Assembly: GCF_900100435.1 (NCBI RefSeq)
Contig: NZ_FNEX01000002.1
Coordinates: forward strand, 186,001 to 250,000
DNA length: 64,000 nucleotides
Reading direction: 5' to 3'
Origin: Pedobacter sp. ok626
GTDB lineage: Bacteria; Bacteroidota; Bacteroidia; Sphingobacteriales; Sphingobacteriaceae
Below, one piece after another: positions 17,098 to 25,904 of this stretch. Within the stretch, counting starts at the first letter, position 1. Each line of letters begins with the position of its first letter. The notes under the pieces are model-generated. The model was not told the DNA's origin, ran no database searches, and saw nothing but the letters and a program-made list of their open reading frames with translations. The translations under genes and the position numbers were made by a program.

Positions 17098-17919
17098 CTA
17101 TTTAAGCTGATACGCCATTACTGTTTTCTTATAAAAAGTAGGGATATATAAGATTTTTTTGATCGGATCATAGCCAAGGTCAGCCGTATTTTTTTTCTCT
17201 AAATGCGTATCCAACAACAAGTCGTGCTTACCATCAGCATAAACATAATATACATAACCGCCCCAACTGGTGAACAAGAAATCACCGTTCCCCACAGGCT
17301 CTAAACCATCACCACCAAAAGGCAATTCTGCCAGCTTGGTTATGTTCTTTTGCGCATCCGCTTTCCATATGGTCTTTCCCCCCGCAATGAATAAATCCTT
17401 TCCAATAGCCTTTAATCCATTTACACCACTTATGTTTTCCATATATACAGAAGGCTTATTGTTTTCTATCTTATGAATGCGTTTGGTTCTCGAATCAGAA
17501 ACATACACTATACCCTTATCACTAACCGTAATGTCATTCAAAAACTTCGCACTATCTATTGGTATCTTTAAGGTCACTTTTCCTTTTGCAATATCGATCA
17601 GCACCACATCGGTTAAATCTGCAGCATACATCACATTGCCAATCCTTGCCAATCCTTTTGGCGAGTTCAACCCTGTTATCCAATTCAAATCAATCACCTT
17701 TCCATCCATTCCGATTTTGGCCACCCCACCTATACCATCCTTATCATTTGGATTATTACCCATTACCGATGTGTACAGTATTTTATTCTTTGTATCTGGC
17801 AATACAGATTCAGGAAGGTTAACTACGCTATCCGTCTCCCAAAGCTTTTCCAGTCGGTGTTGTGCCTTGGCGTTTATAGATAAAGCAATTATAAAAGCCA
17901 AACTAAGATAGTTCTTCAT
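17098..17919 (-). CDS. Secreted SMP-30/gluconolactonase-like beta-propeller protein
   Basis: 273 aa with a signal peptide of about 19 residues (MKNYLSLAFIIALSINAKAQ). The rest is made of propeller blades: NSPKGLARIGNVMYAADLTD, DITVSDKGIVYVSDS, GVNGLKAIGKDLFIAGG, and VGNGDFLFTSWGG. The pattern fits the SMP-30/gluconolactonase/NHL group, but the metal ligands and the reaction could not be confirmed. A role as a lactonase after sugar oxidation is possible, because a PQQ sugar dehydrogenase is encoded nearby, though on the other strand. It may instead be a non-enzymatic propeller. Confidence 0.65.
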   Translation of the reverse strand: MKNYLSLAFIIALSINAKAQHRLEKLWETDSVVNLPESVLPDTKNKILYTSVMGNNPNDKDGIGGVAKIGMDGKVIDLNWITGLNSPKGLARIGNVMYAADLTDVVLIDIAKGKVTLKIPIDSAKFLNDITVSDKGIVYVSDSRTKRIHKIENNKPSVYMENISGVNGLKAIGKDLFIAGGKTIWKADAQKNITKLAELPFGGDGLEPVGNGDFLFTSWGGYVYYVYADGKHDLLLDTHLEKKNTADLGYDPIKKILYIPTFYKKTVMAYQLK

Positions 17920-18062
17920 ACAATGTTAATTTTAAGGTTAAATAATAGTGCATTTAAATTAAATCAGTATTTCAAAACACTAATTTACTAATGCAATTGA
18001 ATAATAATAGGCTAAAAAATACTGTCCCAATTTAGCTAAGTTCTAAGCGATCTTACCATTAA

Positions 18063-18119
18063 CCCCAAATTACGGCTCAAAATGCCACAATATAGCGTCG
18101 CTGGTAATTGGGGCATTTT
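18063..18119 (+). promoter_or_regulatory. Overlapping hairpins upstream of the first GH105 gene
   Basis: CCCCAAATTAC (18063-18073) can pair with GTAATTGGGG (18104-18113), and AAAATGCC (18079-18086) with GGCATTTT (18112-18119), followed by one more T. The 3' arms share two bases, so the two stems compete. The second looks like a weak terminator. No ORF is present in the 280-bp gap 17920-18199. Confidence 0.4.
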
Positions 18120-18127
18120 TAAAGCAT

Positions 18128-18151
18128 CAAATTAAAGCTAACTTTAATTTG
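18128..18151. promoter_or_regulatory. Perfect 10-bp inverted repeat over a candidate promoter (operator-like)
   Basis: CAAATTAAAG and CTTTAATTTG are perfect inverted arms with a CTAA spacer. The right arm holds TTAATTTG (18144-18151), one base from the -7 consensus, 49 bp before the GH105 ATG at 18200. Confidence 0.5.
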
Positions 18152-18199
18152 CACAATCAACCAAATAAGTATACCAAAGCTCATTACAAAGCGACAATT

Positions 18200-19345
18200 A
18201 TGAACAAAAACTCTATTTTAGGTATTGCCTGTCTAGCCTCCGCCCTAACCGTAATGGGACAAGCCAATCTTTATGCACAATCCAAAGATGCGGATTTAAA
18301 AAACTGGCCAAAGGGAGCTTCACCAAAAGAAATTGGGACAAAAGTAGCTTATCATTTTAATGAAACTCCCCATACCAATTTTAACAGGCCTGGCCCACCA
18401 AAAGTGATTACCTATCCAGAAACCTGTACCTGGTATGGCGCATTAACATTTGCAAAAGAAAGTAAAGATGCAAAGCTCGTAGAAAAATTAAAAGTACGTT
18501 TTGAGCCACTATTTGGAGCTGAAGCTAAAATGATTCCTGTACCCGACCATGTAGATTATAGCGTATTCGGTTCAGTTCCCTTAGAATTATACATACAAAC
18601 CAAAGATAAAAAATACCTGGATCTAGGCCTTTCAATAGCCGATAAGCAATGGGGACCACCAGAAGGCCCAAGAGTAGTCAAGGAATCACAAGGTTATTAT
18701 GACCAAGGTTACACCTGGCAAACCCGTTTATGGATTGATGATATGTTTATGATTACCGCTTTACAAGCTCAGGCCTACAGAGCTACAGGCGATCAAAAAT
18801 ACATAGACCGCGCTGCTAAAGAAATGGTCTTTTACCTGGATCAATTGCAAAAACCTAATGGACTGTTCTATCACGCACCTGATGTTCCTTTTTACTGGGG
18901 ACGTGGAGACGGCTGGATGGCAGTTGGAATGGCCGAATTATTAAGGTCGCTACCAAAAACAAATCCTAATTACACCAGAATTATGAAAGGTTATAAGGAT
19001 ATGATGGCTTCCTTGCTAAAATATCAAGCTGAAGATGGCATGTGGCGTCAATTGATTGATAAACCAGAATCATGGCCAGAAACTTCAGCAACCGGAATGT
19101 TTACTTTCGCCATGATCACAGGTGTAAAAAATGGTTGGTTAGATAAAGAAGTTTATGGCAAAGCAGCACGTAAAGCCTGGCTTAAATTGATCACATACAT
19201 CAATGAGAACAACGACATAACTGAGGTATGTGAAGGCACAAACAAGAAAAATGACTTACAGTATTATTTAGACCGTAAAAGAAACATCGGAGATTTGCAT
19301 GGTCAGGCGCCTATCCTTTGGTGTGCAACTGCTTTATTACGCTAA
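18200..19345 (+). CDS. GH105/GH88-type unsaturated glycuronyl hydrolase (paralog 1)
   Basis: 381 aa from the ATG at 18200; the longer frame from 18149 begins with TTG and lacks signal character. The signal peptide is about 27 residues, ending NLYAQ. (alpha/alpha)6-barrel motifs: LWIDDMFM with Asp180-Asp181 (the catalytic Asp region of YteR-like enzymes), YWGRGDGWMAVGMAELL near 237, MWRQLIDKPESWPETSATGM, and a C-terminal GDLHGQAP. The family removes terminal unsaturated uronic acids from lyase products of rhamnogalacturonan or related glycans. The usual GRGNGW is GRGDGW here. It leads a plus-strand cluster with a second paralog at 21177. Confidence 0.85.
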   Translation: MNKNSILGIACLASALTVMGQANLYAQSKDADLKNWPKGASPKEIGTKVAYHFNETPHTNFNRPGPPKVITYPETCTWYGALTFAKESKDAKLVEKLKVRFEPLFGAEAKMIPVPDHVDYSVFGSVPLELYIQTKDKKYLDLGLSIADKQWGPPEGPRVVKESQGYYDQGYTWQTRLWIDDMFMITALQAQAYRATGDQKYIDRAAKEMVFYLDQLQKPNGLFYHAPDVPFYWGRGDGWMAVGMAELLRSLPKTNPNYTRIMKGYKDMMASLLKYQAEDGMWRQLIDKPESWPETSATGMFTFAMITGVKNGWLDKEVYGKAARKAWLKLITYINENNDITEVCEGTNKKNDLQYYLDRKRNIGDLHGQAPILWCATALLR

Positions 19346-19431
19346 CTAATGATAAAACCGGTTTAGAAATGATAATTTTAAATAGTCAATTATAAAATTG
19401 TTTGGCTTCTTAACCTTTTAATAAACAACCA

Positions 19432-20715
19432 ATGAAAAAAATACTATTAATACCTGTTTTACTTAGCGCACTCGTGTTTTTTACCCTTTATGCATTTAAA
19501 GATATCTCCGCTTTAGGTGGCCCTAAGCCAGATGCAGACAATGTAGGTTTAAAGCTACCTGAAGGATTTGGGGCTTTAAAAGTGGCTGATTTAGGTGCTA
19601 AAGCAAGGCATATTGTAGTTACCCCTCAAGGTACAATCTATGTAAAGCTGGCTAGAGTAAAAGACGAAAAGGGAATTATCGTACTTAAGGAAAATAGCGA
19701 TGGCAGAGCTCAAATCACCGGCGGCTTTGGCAATTATGGTGGTACTGGCATCTATATGAAAGATGGATACCTGTATGCTTCTTCTAACAAAGAAGTATTT
19801 AGGTATAAATTAAATGACAAGAACGAGGTAATTGATCCAAATAATCCTGAAACCATTGTTAAAGGTTTAAAGATGGGCCGTCAGCACGAAACAAAATCTA
19901 TTGTACTGGACAATGATGGAAACCTGTATGTAAACATCGGTGTGCCTTCAAACTCTTGTCAGGAACAAGATCGGGGCTTAAGGTCTCCTGGTATCCCAGG
20001 ATGTCCATTGTTAGACTCAGCAGCAGGAATCTGGCAGTTTAAAAAAGATAAACTAAACCAAAGCTACGGCGAGGGTGTACTTTATGCGACAGGATTAAGG
20101 AACGTAGTGGGTTTAGACTGGAATCAACAAAACAACCAACTATTTGTAATGCAGCATGGTCGGGATAACCTCAACAGCTCATGGCCAGAAATTTACGATA
20201 CGAAAGAATCTGCAGAATTACCAGCAGAGTGTTTATATGCTTTAAAAAAAGGCGACAATGCAGGCTGGCCATTTATGTACTATGACGGCTTACAACACAA
20301 AAAAATTGTAGCCCCTGAGTATGGCGGCGACAAGAAAAAAGAAGCTGATTCTAAATATATCGACCCGGCAGTTGCTTACCCTGCACACATGGCGCCTAAT
20401 GGATTGCTATTTTATACCGGAAACATGTTTCCTGAAAAGTATAAAAATGGAGCCTTCATCGCTTTCCATGGTTCATGGAACCGTGCACCTGAACCTCAAA
20501 AAGGTTTCTTCGTAGTTTTCCAACCATTTAAAAACGGAAAACCATATGGAGACTGGGAAGTTTTTGCAGATAACTTTGCTGGCACACCTGAAAAAGCGGC
20601 CATGAATAAAGCAGATCACCGCCCATGTGGACTTGCACAAGGCGCTGATGGTTCTCTTTATGTAACAGATGATGCCAAAGGAACAATCTATCGCATCGTT
20701 TACACCAAGAAATAA
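19432..20715 (+). CDS. PQQ-type sorbosone/glucose dehydrogenase-like protein, secreted
   Basis: 427 aa with an N-terminal signal or anchor helix (residues about 3-22). The six-bladed propeller of the soluble quinoprotein sugar dehydrogenase/L-sorbosone dehydrogenase family is recognisable: LPEGFGALKVADLGAKARHI, MGRQHETKSIVL (candidate catalytic His), ATGLRNVVGLDW, MQHGRDNL, GWPFMYYDG, HMAPNGLLFY, FHGSWNRAP, and LYVTDDAKGTIYRI. Such enzymes oxidise sugars in the periplasm using PQQ. The cytochrome c gene 9 bp downstream is the likely electron acceptor. The substrate is unknown; uronic or rhamnose-type sugars are suggested by the flanking GH105 genes. PQQ biosynthesis genes are not in the window. 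Confidence 0.85.
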   Translation: MKKILLIPVLLSALVFFTLYAFKDISALGGPKPDADNVGLKLPEGFGALKVADLGAKARHIVVTPQGTIYVKLARVKDEKGIIVLKENSDGRAQITGGFGNYGGTGIYMKDGYLYASSNKEVFRYKLNDKNEVIDPNNPETIVKGLKMGRQHETKSIVLDNDGNLYVNIGVPSNSCQEQDRGLRSPGIPGCPLLDSAAGIWQFKKDKLNQSYGEGVLYATGLRNVVGLDWNQQNNQLFVMQHGRDNLNSSWPEIYDTKESAELPAECLYALKKGDNAGWPFMYYDGLQHKKIVAPEYGGDKKKEADSKYIDPAVAYPAHMAPNGLLFYTGNMFPEKYKNGAFIAFHGSWNRAPEPQKGFFVVFQPFKNGKPYGDWEVFADNFAGTPEKAAMNKADHRPCGLAQGADGSLYVTDDAKGTIYRIVYTKK

Positions 20716-20724
20716 TAGAATAGC

Positions 20725-21174
20725 ATGAAAAGAGTTTTAATAATCTTATTGATCTTAACAACAGGGGGTATAAAATTATCTGCTCAAACAAAAGGTAAAA
20801 AAGCACCTGCAGCAAAGCCTAAGGTGGTGACGGGAGCGGTGATGGCCAACGGAAAGAAAATATATGGTCAATATTGCTTGGCCTGCCATATGGCAGATGG
20901 TGCTGGCGTTCCAAATATGAACCCACCATTGACAAAAACCTCTTACGTATTGGGCGACAAAACCAGACTGATCAACATAATCCTTAATGGGCTGTCTACT
21001 GGTGAAGAAATTGATGGAGAAACTTACACCAATATTATGCCTCCGCATAATTTCCTAACAGATCAGGAGATTGCTGATGTACTATCATTCGTTAGAAACA
21101 GCTTTGGCAATAACGCCGGAGGAATTTTAGCTGCAGAGGTAAAAACCTTACGTGCCAAAAACACAAAGAAATAA
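20725..21174 (+). CDS. Class I cytochrome c, periplasmic
   Basis: 149 aa with a signal peptide of about 21 residues (ILLILTTGGIKLSAQ). A Lys/Ala linker follows, then one haem site CLACH (Cys51, Cys54, His55) and a distal Met in the TNIMPPHNFLTDQEI segment, typical for mono-haem cytochrome c. It sits between the sugar dehydrogenase (9-bp gap) and the second GH105 gene (2-bp gap), so it probably takes electrons from the quinoprotein and passes them to a terminal oxidase. Confidence 0.92.
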   Translation: MKRVLIILLILTTGGIKLSAQTKGKKAPAAKPKVVTGAVMANGKKIYGQYCLACHMADGAGVPNMNPPLTKTSYVLGDKTRLINIILNGLSTGEEIDGETYTNIMPPHNFLTDQEIADVLSFVRNSFGNNAGGILAAEVKTLRAKNTKK

Positions 21175-21176
21175 CT

Positions 21177-22397
21177 ATGAAATATACCTTTCTCCTGGCC
21201 GCCTTAATGGGAACAACCAGTGTCTTTGCACAGGACAGCAACACTGAAGCCGTTGTCCGAAAAGTAGCGGATAATATCATCCAAAACACTTCATTTAAGT
21301 TTGTAAATACAAAAACAAATGAGACTTACGAATCTACTAAAGGATTGGCTTCCTCTCCAGATGTAAAAGTAGCGAGTAAGTTTAATAAATGGATGTACGT
21401 AAATGGCGTTTTAACCATCGGTATGATGCAAATGGCGGATGTACTGAAAGATAAAAAATACTCAGACTATTCGTTGCATAACTTTGAATTCATATTTGGC
21501 AATCTTGGGTATTTTGAAACCTTGTATAAAGCAAAGACTCCTAAAACGGAGTTTGGGGCTGTTTTTAACATCACCAACCTGGATGCATGTGGCGCCATGG
21601 GAGCGGGACTTTCAGATGTAAACGCATTGGCCAATAAACCGGAATATAAAGCCTATTTACAAAGGGCGGCCGATTATATCTCTAATAAGCAACTTCGCTT
21701 AGCCGACGGGACATTATCGCGTCCAAATCCGCGTTACAGAACCATGTGGGCAGATGACCTGTTTATGAGTGTTCCATTACTGGCCAGGATGGGTAAAGTT
21801 ACCGGAGACACCAAATATTTTGACGATGCCATTAAACAGGTAGAAAATTTTAACAAATACCTTTATGACACTAGAACAGGGCTATTTTTCCATAACTATT
21901 ATGAAGATGTAGATCTTCAGGGTGTAGGCCATTGGGGTCGCGCCAATGGCTGGTTGGCTGTTGCGCAGGCACAATTACTGGATAACCTACCAGCTAATCA
22001 CCCTAAAAGACCGGAATTAATTAAACTATTGTTACGTCAGATTTCTGGCTTTGCCCGTTATCAAGACCAGACCGGATTATGGCACCAATTGCTAGACAAA
22101 CCTGATTCTTATTTGGAAACATCAGTTACCGCAATGTATGTTTATACGGTTGCACATGCTGTAAATGAAGGCTGGATTAACCCTAAGTATATTTCAATAG
22201 CAAATGAAGGTTGGAAAGGGCTAGTGACCAAAATCACTCCCGACGGTCAGATGCAGGACGTTTGCATAGGTACGAACATGGATGAAGCACTTAAATTTTA
22301 CTATACTCGTCCAACCGAATTAAATGACACTCATGGTTTAGGCGCATTTTTACTTGCTGGAACAGAAATGGTCAAAGCAGAAAAAAATAAAAAATAG
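21177..22397 (+). CDS. GH105/GH88-type unsaturated glycuronyl hydrolase (paralog 2)
   Basis: 406 aa with a signal peptide of 19 residues (MKYTFLLAALMGTTSVFAQ). Barrel motifs: MWADDLFMSVPLL with Asp193-Asp194 in the catalytic position, HWGRANGWLAVAQAQLL, LWHQLLDKPDSYLETSVTAM, and a C-terminal NDTHGLGAFLLAG. It diverges strongly from paralog 1, so the two probably act on different unsaturated oligosaccharides. It starts 2 bp after the cytochrome stop and ends the operon at a strong terminator. Confidence 0.85.
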   Translation: MKYTFLLAALMGTTSVFAQDSNTEAVVRKVADNIIQNTSFKFVNTKTNETYESTKGLASSPDVKVASKFNKWMYVNGVLTIGMMQMADVLKDKKYSDYSLHNFEFIFGNLGYFETLYKAKTPKTEFGAVFNITNLDACGAMGAGLSDVNALANKPEYKAYLQRAADYISNKQLRLADGTLSRPNPRYRTMWADDLFMSVPLLARMGKVTGDTKYFDDAIKQVENFNKYLYDTRTGLFFHNYYEDVDLQGVGHWGRANGWLAVAQAQLLDNLPANHPKRPELIKLLLRQISGFARYQDQTGLWHQLLDKPDSYLETSVTAMYVYTVAHAVNEGWINPKYISIANEGWKGLVTKITPDGQMQDVCIGTNMDEALKFYYTRPTELNDTHGLGAFLLAGTEMVKAEKNKK

Positions 22398-22416
22398 ACC
22401 ATTCCCTAAATATTTT

Positions 22417-22446
22417 AAAACCTGCCCTATTCGGCAGGTTTTTTTA
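22417..22446 (+). terminator. Terminator of the GH105 operon
   Basis: AAACCTGCC and GGCAGGTTT form a perfect 9-bp stem with a 6-nt loop, followed by Ts. Confidence 0.85.
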
Positions 22447-22536
22447 TGCCCCAAATTTGGGATATCCGGTAAACAGAGGGTAATATAAACCTAACATGCA
22501 AGTCCTAAACTTAATTATTTTTATATTTGGAAGCAT

Positions 22537-23925
22537 ATGAAGGTATCTGAGGAATTTTTGGCAAAGGCAGATGAGAAGGCCTTTGATTTAGGGCATCGCA
22601 CAACTATCAATTATAATATCGGCAAATACAATACTGCCGTTGAGCGAGGTTTGTCTAAATTCGAAAACCTGGAAAACTCCAAAAAGAAGGCTCATGTAAT
22701 TAAATGGCGGGTGATGGAAAACCTGGATAAATTTTTACCTGAGTTCGAATCCAATTTCCAACGCAGAGGCGGCAAAGTAATATGGGCCAACACCGCCGAA
22801 GAAGCTCAAAAAGAAATCCTTAGTATCATCAAAAAAAGCGGTGGCAAAACCGTAATCAAATCAAAATCCATGACTACCGAAGAAATTCATCTTAATGAAT
22901 TTCTGGGAGAAAATGGGATAGAGTCGTTAGAAAGTGATTTGGGAGAATACATTGTTCAACTACTTGGACAGCCACCATACCACATTGTAACTCCTGCAAT
23001 GCACCTCAACAAAGAGGACATTGCTAAGCTGTTTCATGAGAAATTTGGTACGCCACTAGATTATACACCGCAACAACTTACCCAAAAAGCACGCGAGCTT
23101 TTGAGAGAAAAGTACCTTAATGCAGATATTGGAATCAGTGGTGGAAACTTCCTGATCGCAGATACGGGGAGCATTGCATTAACAGAAAATGAAGGGAATG
23201 CAAGACTTTGTACCACCTTCCCTAAAATCCATATCGCTATTGTAGGCATTGAAAAGATCATTCCTTCGATGACCGACCTCGATTTGTTCTGGCCACTTCT
23301 TGCCAGTCATGGCACCGGACAAAACTTAACGGTATACAATACCATATTAAGTGGTCCTAGGCAGGGTGAAGAAACCGATGGTCCGGAAGAAATGTACGTA
23401 ATCCTGCTAGACAACGGCCGCACCAACTTATTGGCGCAAAAAGACCAACGTCAAGGCTTGTATTGCATCAGATGTGGGGCCTGCTTAAACGCATGCCCTG
23501 TTTACAAAAACATTGGTGGCCATACCTATAACACTACCTACAGCGGCCCAATTGGTTCCATCATTACTCCGCATTTAAAGGGAATGAAGGAGTTCAAACA
23601 TTTGAGCTATGCCTCCAGCTTATGCGGAAAATGTTCTGAAGTTTGCCCTGTTAAAATCGACATCCACAAAATGCTTTTGCTAAACCGAAGGGATGCTGCA
23701 GAGACACACGAGAATACTAAAAAAGAAGAAATTGGCTGGAAACTTTGGAAAACCGGAATGCTAAAAAGATCAAGGATGGATTGGTTTGGCGGAAAATTCA
23801 AGAATTTCCTGATTAAATACCTCTTTAAAAAGACTGCGGGAAAATATCGGGAAATGCCGACCGTTGCCCCTAAATCTTTTGCTAAATTATACGAGGAAAA
23901 AAATAAGGGAAATAAAAACCTCTAA
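22537..23925 (+). CDS. lutB: LutB-type iron-sulfur lactate utilisation protein
   Basis: 462 aa. The DUF162/LUD domain spans about residues 60-300 (SKSMTTEEIHLNEFLG, GGNFLIADTGSIALTENEGN). Two 4Fe-4S motifs follow, at Cys310/313/316/320 (CIRCGACLNACPVY) and Cys363/366/370 (CGKCSEVCPV), then a LutB C-terminal domain. In Bacillus, LutABC oxidises L-lactate to pyruvate. Here lutA and lutC are not in the window, and the partner 2 bp downstream is a 2-oxoacid dehydrogenase E1. Confidence 0.92.
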   Translation: MKVSEEFLAKADEKAFDLGHRTTINYNIGKYNTAVERGLSKFENLENSKKKAHVIKWRVMENLDKFLPEFESNFQRRGGKVIWANTAEEAQKEILSIIKKSGGKTVIKSKSMTTEEIHLNEFLGENGIESLESDLGEYIVQLLGQPPYHIVTPAMHLNKEDIAKLFHEKFGTPLDYTPQQLTQKARELLREKYLNADIGISGGNFLIADTGSIALTENEGNARLCTTFPKIHIAIVGIEKIIPSMTDLDLFWPLLASHGTGQNLTVYNTILSGPRQGEETDGPEEMYVILLDNGRTNLLAQKDQRQGLYCIRCGACLNACPVYKNIGGHTYNTTYSGPIGSIITPHLKGMKEFKHLSYASSLCGKCSEVCPVKIDIHKMLLLNRRDAAETHENTKKEEIGWKLWKTGMLKRSRMDWFGGKFKNFLIKYLFKKTAGKYREMPTVAPKSFAKLYEEKNKGNKNL

Positions 23926-23927
23926 CC

Positions 23928-25904
23928 ATGACCTTCGACAGAAAAGATAAGGATAATGCAACGCTGTTAAATTTATATTTACGCTTACTTTACCCTCGAA
24001 TGGTAGAGGAAAAGATGCTCATCCTACTTCGTCAGGGTCGTATAGGGAAATGGTTTTCAGGTATTGGACAAGAAGCGATTGCAGTAGGCAGTACCCTTGC
24101 TATGCACAATGAAGAATACATCCTTCCCATGCACAGAAATCTGGGTGTTTTTACCTCCAGAAACATTCCACTCACAAAATTAATGGCCCAATGGCAAGGT
24201 AAAGCTTCTGGCTTTACCAAAGGCAGAGATCGCTCTTTTCACTTCGGCACACAAGAGCACCGCATTATCGGGATGATCTCTCACTTAGGACCTCAAATGG
24301 CACTTGCCGACGGCATTGCACTGGCTGATTTAATTGGAAACAAGAGACAAGCAACTTTAGTTTTTACAGGCGAAGGCGCCACCAGCGAAGGTGATTTTCA
24401 TGAAGCCATCAATGTTGCCGCAGTATGGGACCTGCCAGTCATCTTTTTAATAGAGAACAATGGCTACGGACTGTCTACGCCAATCAACGAGCAATTTAAA
24501 TGCAAAAATCTGGTCGATAAGGCCATTGGTTATGGAATTGAAGGCCATCAGGTAGATGGCAACAATATTCTGGAAGTGTATGACCTGATCAATCAGGTTG
24601 CTACCCGCATGAGAGAAGATCCAAAACCAGTACTCATCGAGTGTTTAACATTCAGAATGCGTGGCCATGAAGAAGCCTCCGGAACAAAATATGTACCTCA
24701 GGAATTATTTGAGGAATGGGCCACAAAAGACCCGGTTAACAATTTTGAAGAGTACCTGCAGCAACAACGGATCCTCAGCCCTGAATCTATAGCTGAAATA
24801 AAAGAGAGGTTTAAAAGCCAAATTGAGCAAGATGTTGAAAATGCTTTTAATGAAGATGAGCCCGAGGTAAATACCGAAGAAGAACTTCTGGACATGTATT
24901 TTCCTTACGTTTCGACAGCCATAACGCCCACCGAAGCCGAAACAGAAATGCGCTATCTGGATGCAATATCAGATGGATTAAAAGTTGCCATGCAAAAGCA
25001 CAAAAATCTGGTATTAATGGGGCAGGATATTGCAGAATATGGCGGTGCTTTTAAAATTACAGATGGGTTTGTACAGGAGTTTGGAAAGGAGAGAGTCCGC
25101 AACACCCCAATCTGTGAATCCGCGATCGTCGGAGCAGCCCTAGGGCTCTCTATCAATGGCTATAAAGCGATGATGGAAATGCAATTTGCCGATTTTGCCA
25201 CTTGTGGTTTCAACCAAATCGTCAATAACCTTGCAAAAACCCACTACCGATGGGGTGAAAAAGCTGATGTAGTGGTCCGAATGCCTACGGGTGCAGGTAC
25301 CGGTGCAGGACCCTTCCATTCCCAAAGTAACGAAGCTTGGTTTACTAAAACACCTGGATTAAAGGTTGTTTATCCTGCTTTCCCTCAGGACGCCAAAGGT
25401 CTTTTACTCGCTGCTATCGAAGACCCGAACCCAGTCATCTATTTTGAACATAAATATTTATACAGGAGCTTAAGTGGCCCGGTTCCACAAGGTTTCTATA
25501 CACTTGAAATCGGCAAAGCGAATGTTTTAAAACAAGGGGCACAATTCTGCATCATTACCTATGGTTTAGGTGTGCATTGGGCTTTATCTTATTTAAACGA
25601 AAATCCAGACCGCTCAGCGACTTTAGTAGATTTACGAAGTTTGCAGCCCTGGGACAAAGAAGCGGTCGCAAATGCAGTCAAAACAACGGGGAGAGTACTT
25701 ATTTTACACGAAGACACCTTGAGTTGTGGTTTTGGTGCAGAACTGGCTGCGTGGATCTCTGAACATTGCTTTGAATACCTAGACGCACCAGTAATGCGCT
25801 GCGCAAGCAGTGATACCGCAATTCCAATGAGTAAAGCTTTGGAAGATGACTTTCTTGCGAAAAGCCGCCTGCAAGATACTGTTAAACGGCTACTGGCTTA
25901 TTAA
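23928..25904 (+). CDS. 2-oxoacid dehydrogenase E1, fused alpha-beta subunits
   Basis: 658 aa, the sum of separate E1alpha and E1beta chains. The N-terminal half (about 1-320) binds thiamine diphosphate (TGEGATSEGDFHEAINVAAV, then LIENNGYGLST, with RDRSFHFG earlier). The C-terminal half (about 340-658) is E1beta-like (GQDIAEYGGAF, MEMQFADFATCGFNQI, MPTGAGTGAGPFHSQSNEAW, VIYFEHKYLYR). It decarboxylates a branched-chain 2-oxo acid, pyruvate or a similar substrate and passes the acyl group to E2. No E2 or E3 gene is in the window. It follows lutB by 2 bp, and the stop overlaps the convergent sprT-like stop by 4 bp. Confidence 0.9.
   Translation: MTFDRKDKDNATLLNLYLRLLYPRMVEEKMLILLRQGRIGKWFSGIGQEAIAVGSTLAMHNEEYILPMHRNLGVFTSRNIPLTKLMAQWQGKASGFTKGRDRSFHFGTQEHRIIGMISHLGPQMALADGIALADLIGNKRQATLVFTGEGATSEGDFHEAINVAAVWDLPVIFLIENNGYGLSTPINEQFKCKNLVDKAIGYGIEGHQVDGNNILEVYDLINQVATRMREDPKPVLIECLTFRMRGHEEASGTKYVPQELFEEWATKDPVNNFEEYLQQQRILSPESIAEIKERFKSQIEQDVENAFNEDEPEVNTEEELLDMYFPYVSTAITPTEAETEMRYLDAISDGLKVAMQKHKNLVLMGQDIAEYGGAFKITDGFVQEFGKERVRNTPICESAIVGAALGLSINGYKAMMEMQFADFATCGFNQIVNNLAKTHYRWGEKADVVVRMPTGAGTGAGPFHSQSNEAWFTKTPGLKVVYPAFPQDAKGLLLAAIEDPNPVIYFEHKYLYRSLSGPVPQGFYTLEIGKANVLKQGAQFCIITYGLGVHWALSYLNENPDRSATLVDLRSLQPWDKEAVANAVKTTGRVLILHEDTLSCGFGAELAAWISEHCFEYLDAPVMRCASSDTAIPMSKALEDDFLAKSRLQDTVKRLLAY

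Noticed and set aside
17477..17911. 144-aa open frame antisense to the SMP-30-like gene
   Set aside because: A shadow of the propeller gene, which carries a signal peptide and repeats; the antisense product has no recognisable domain.
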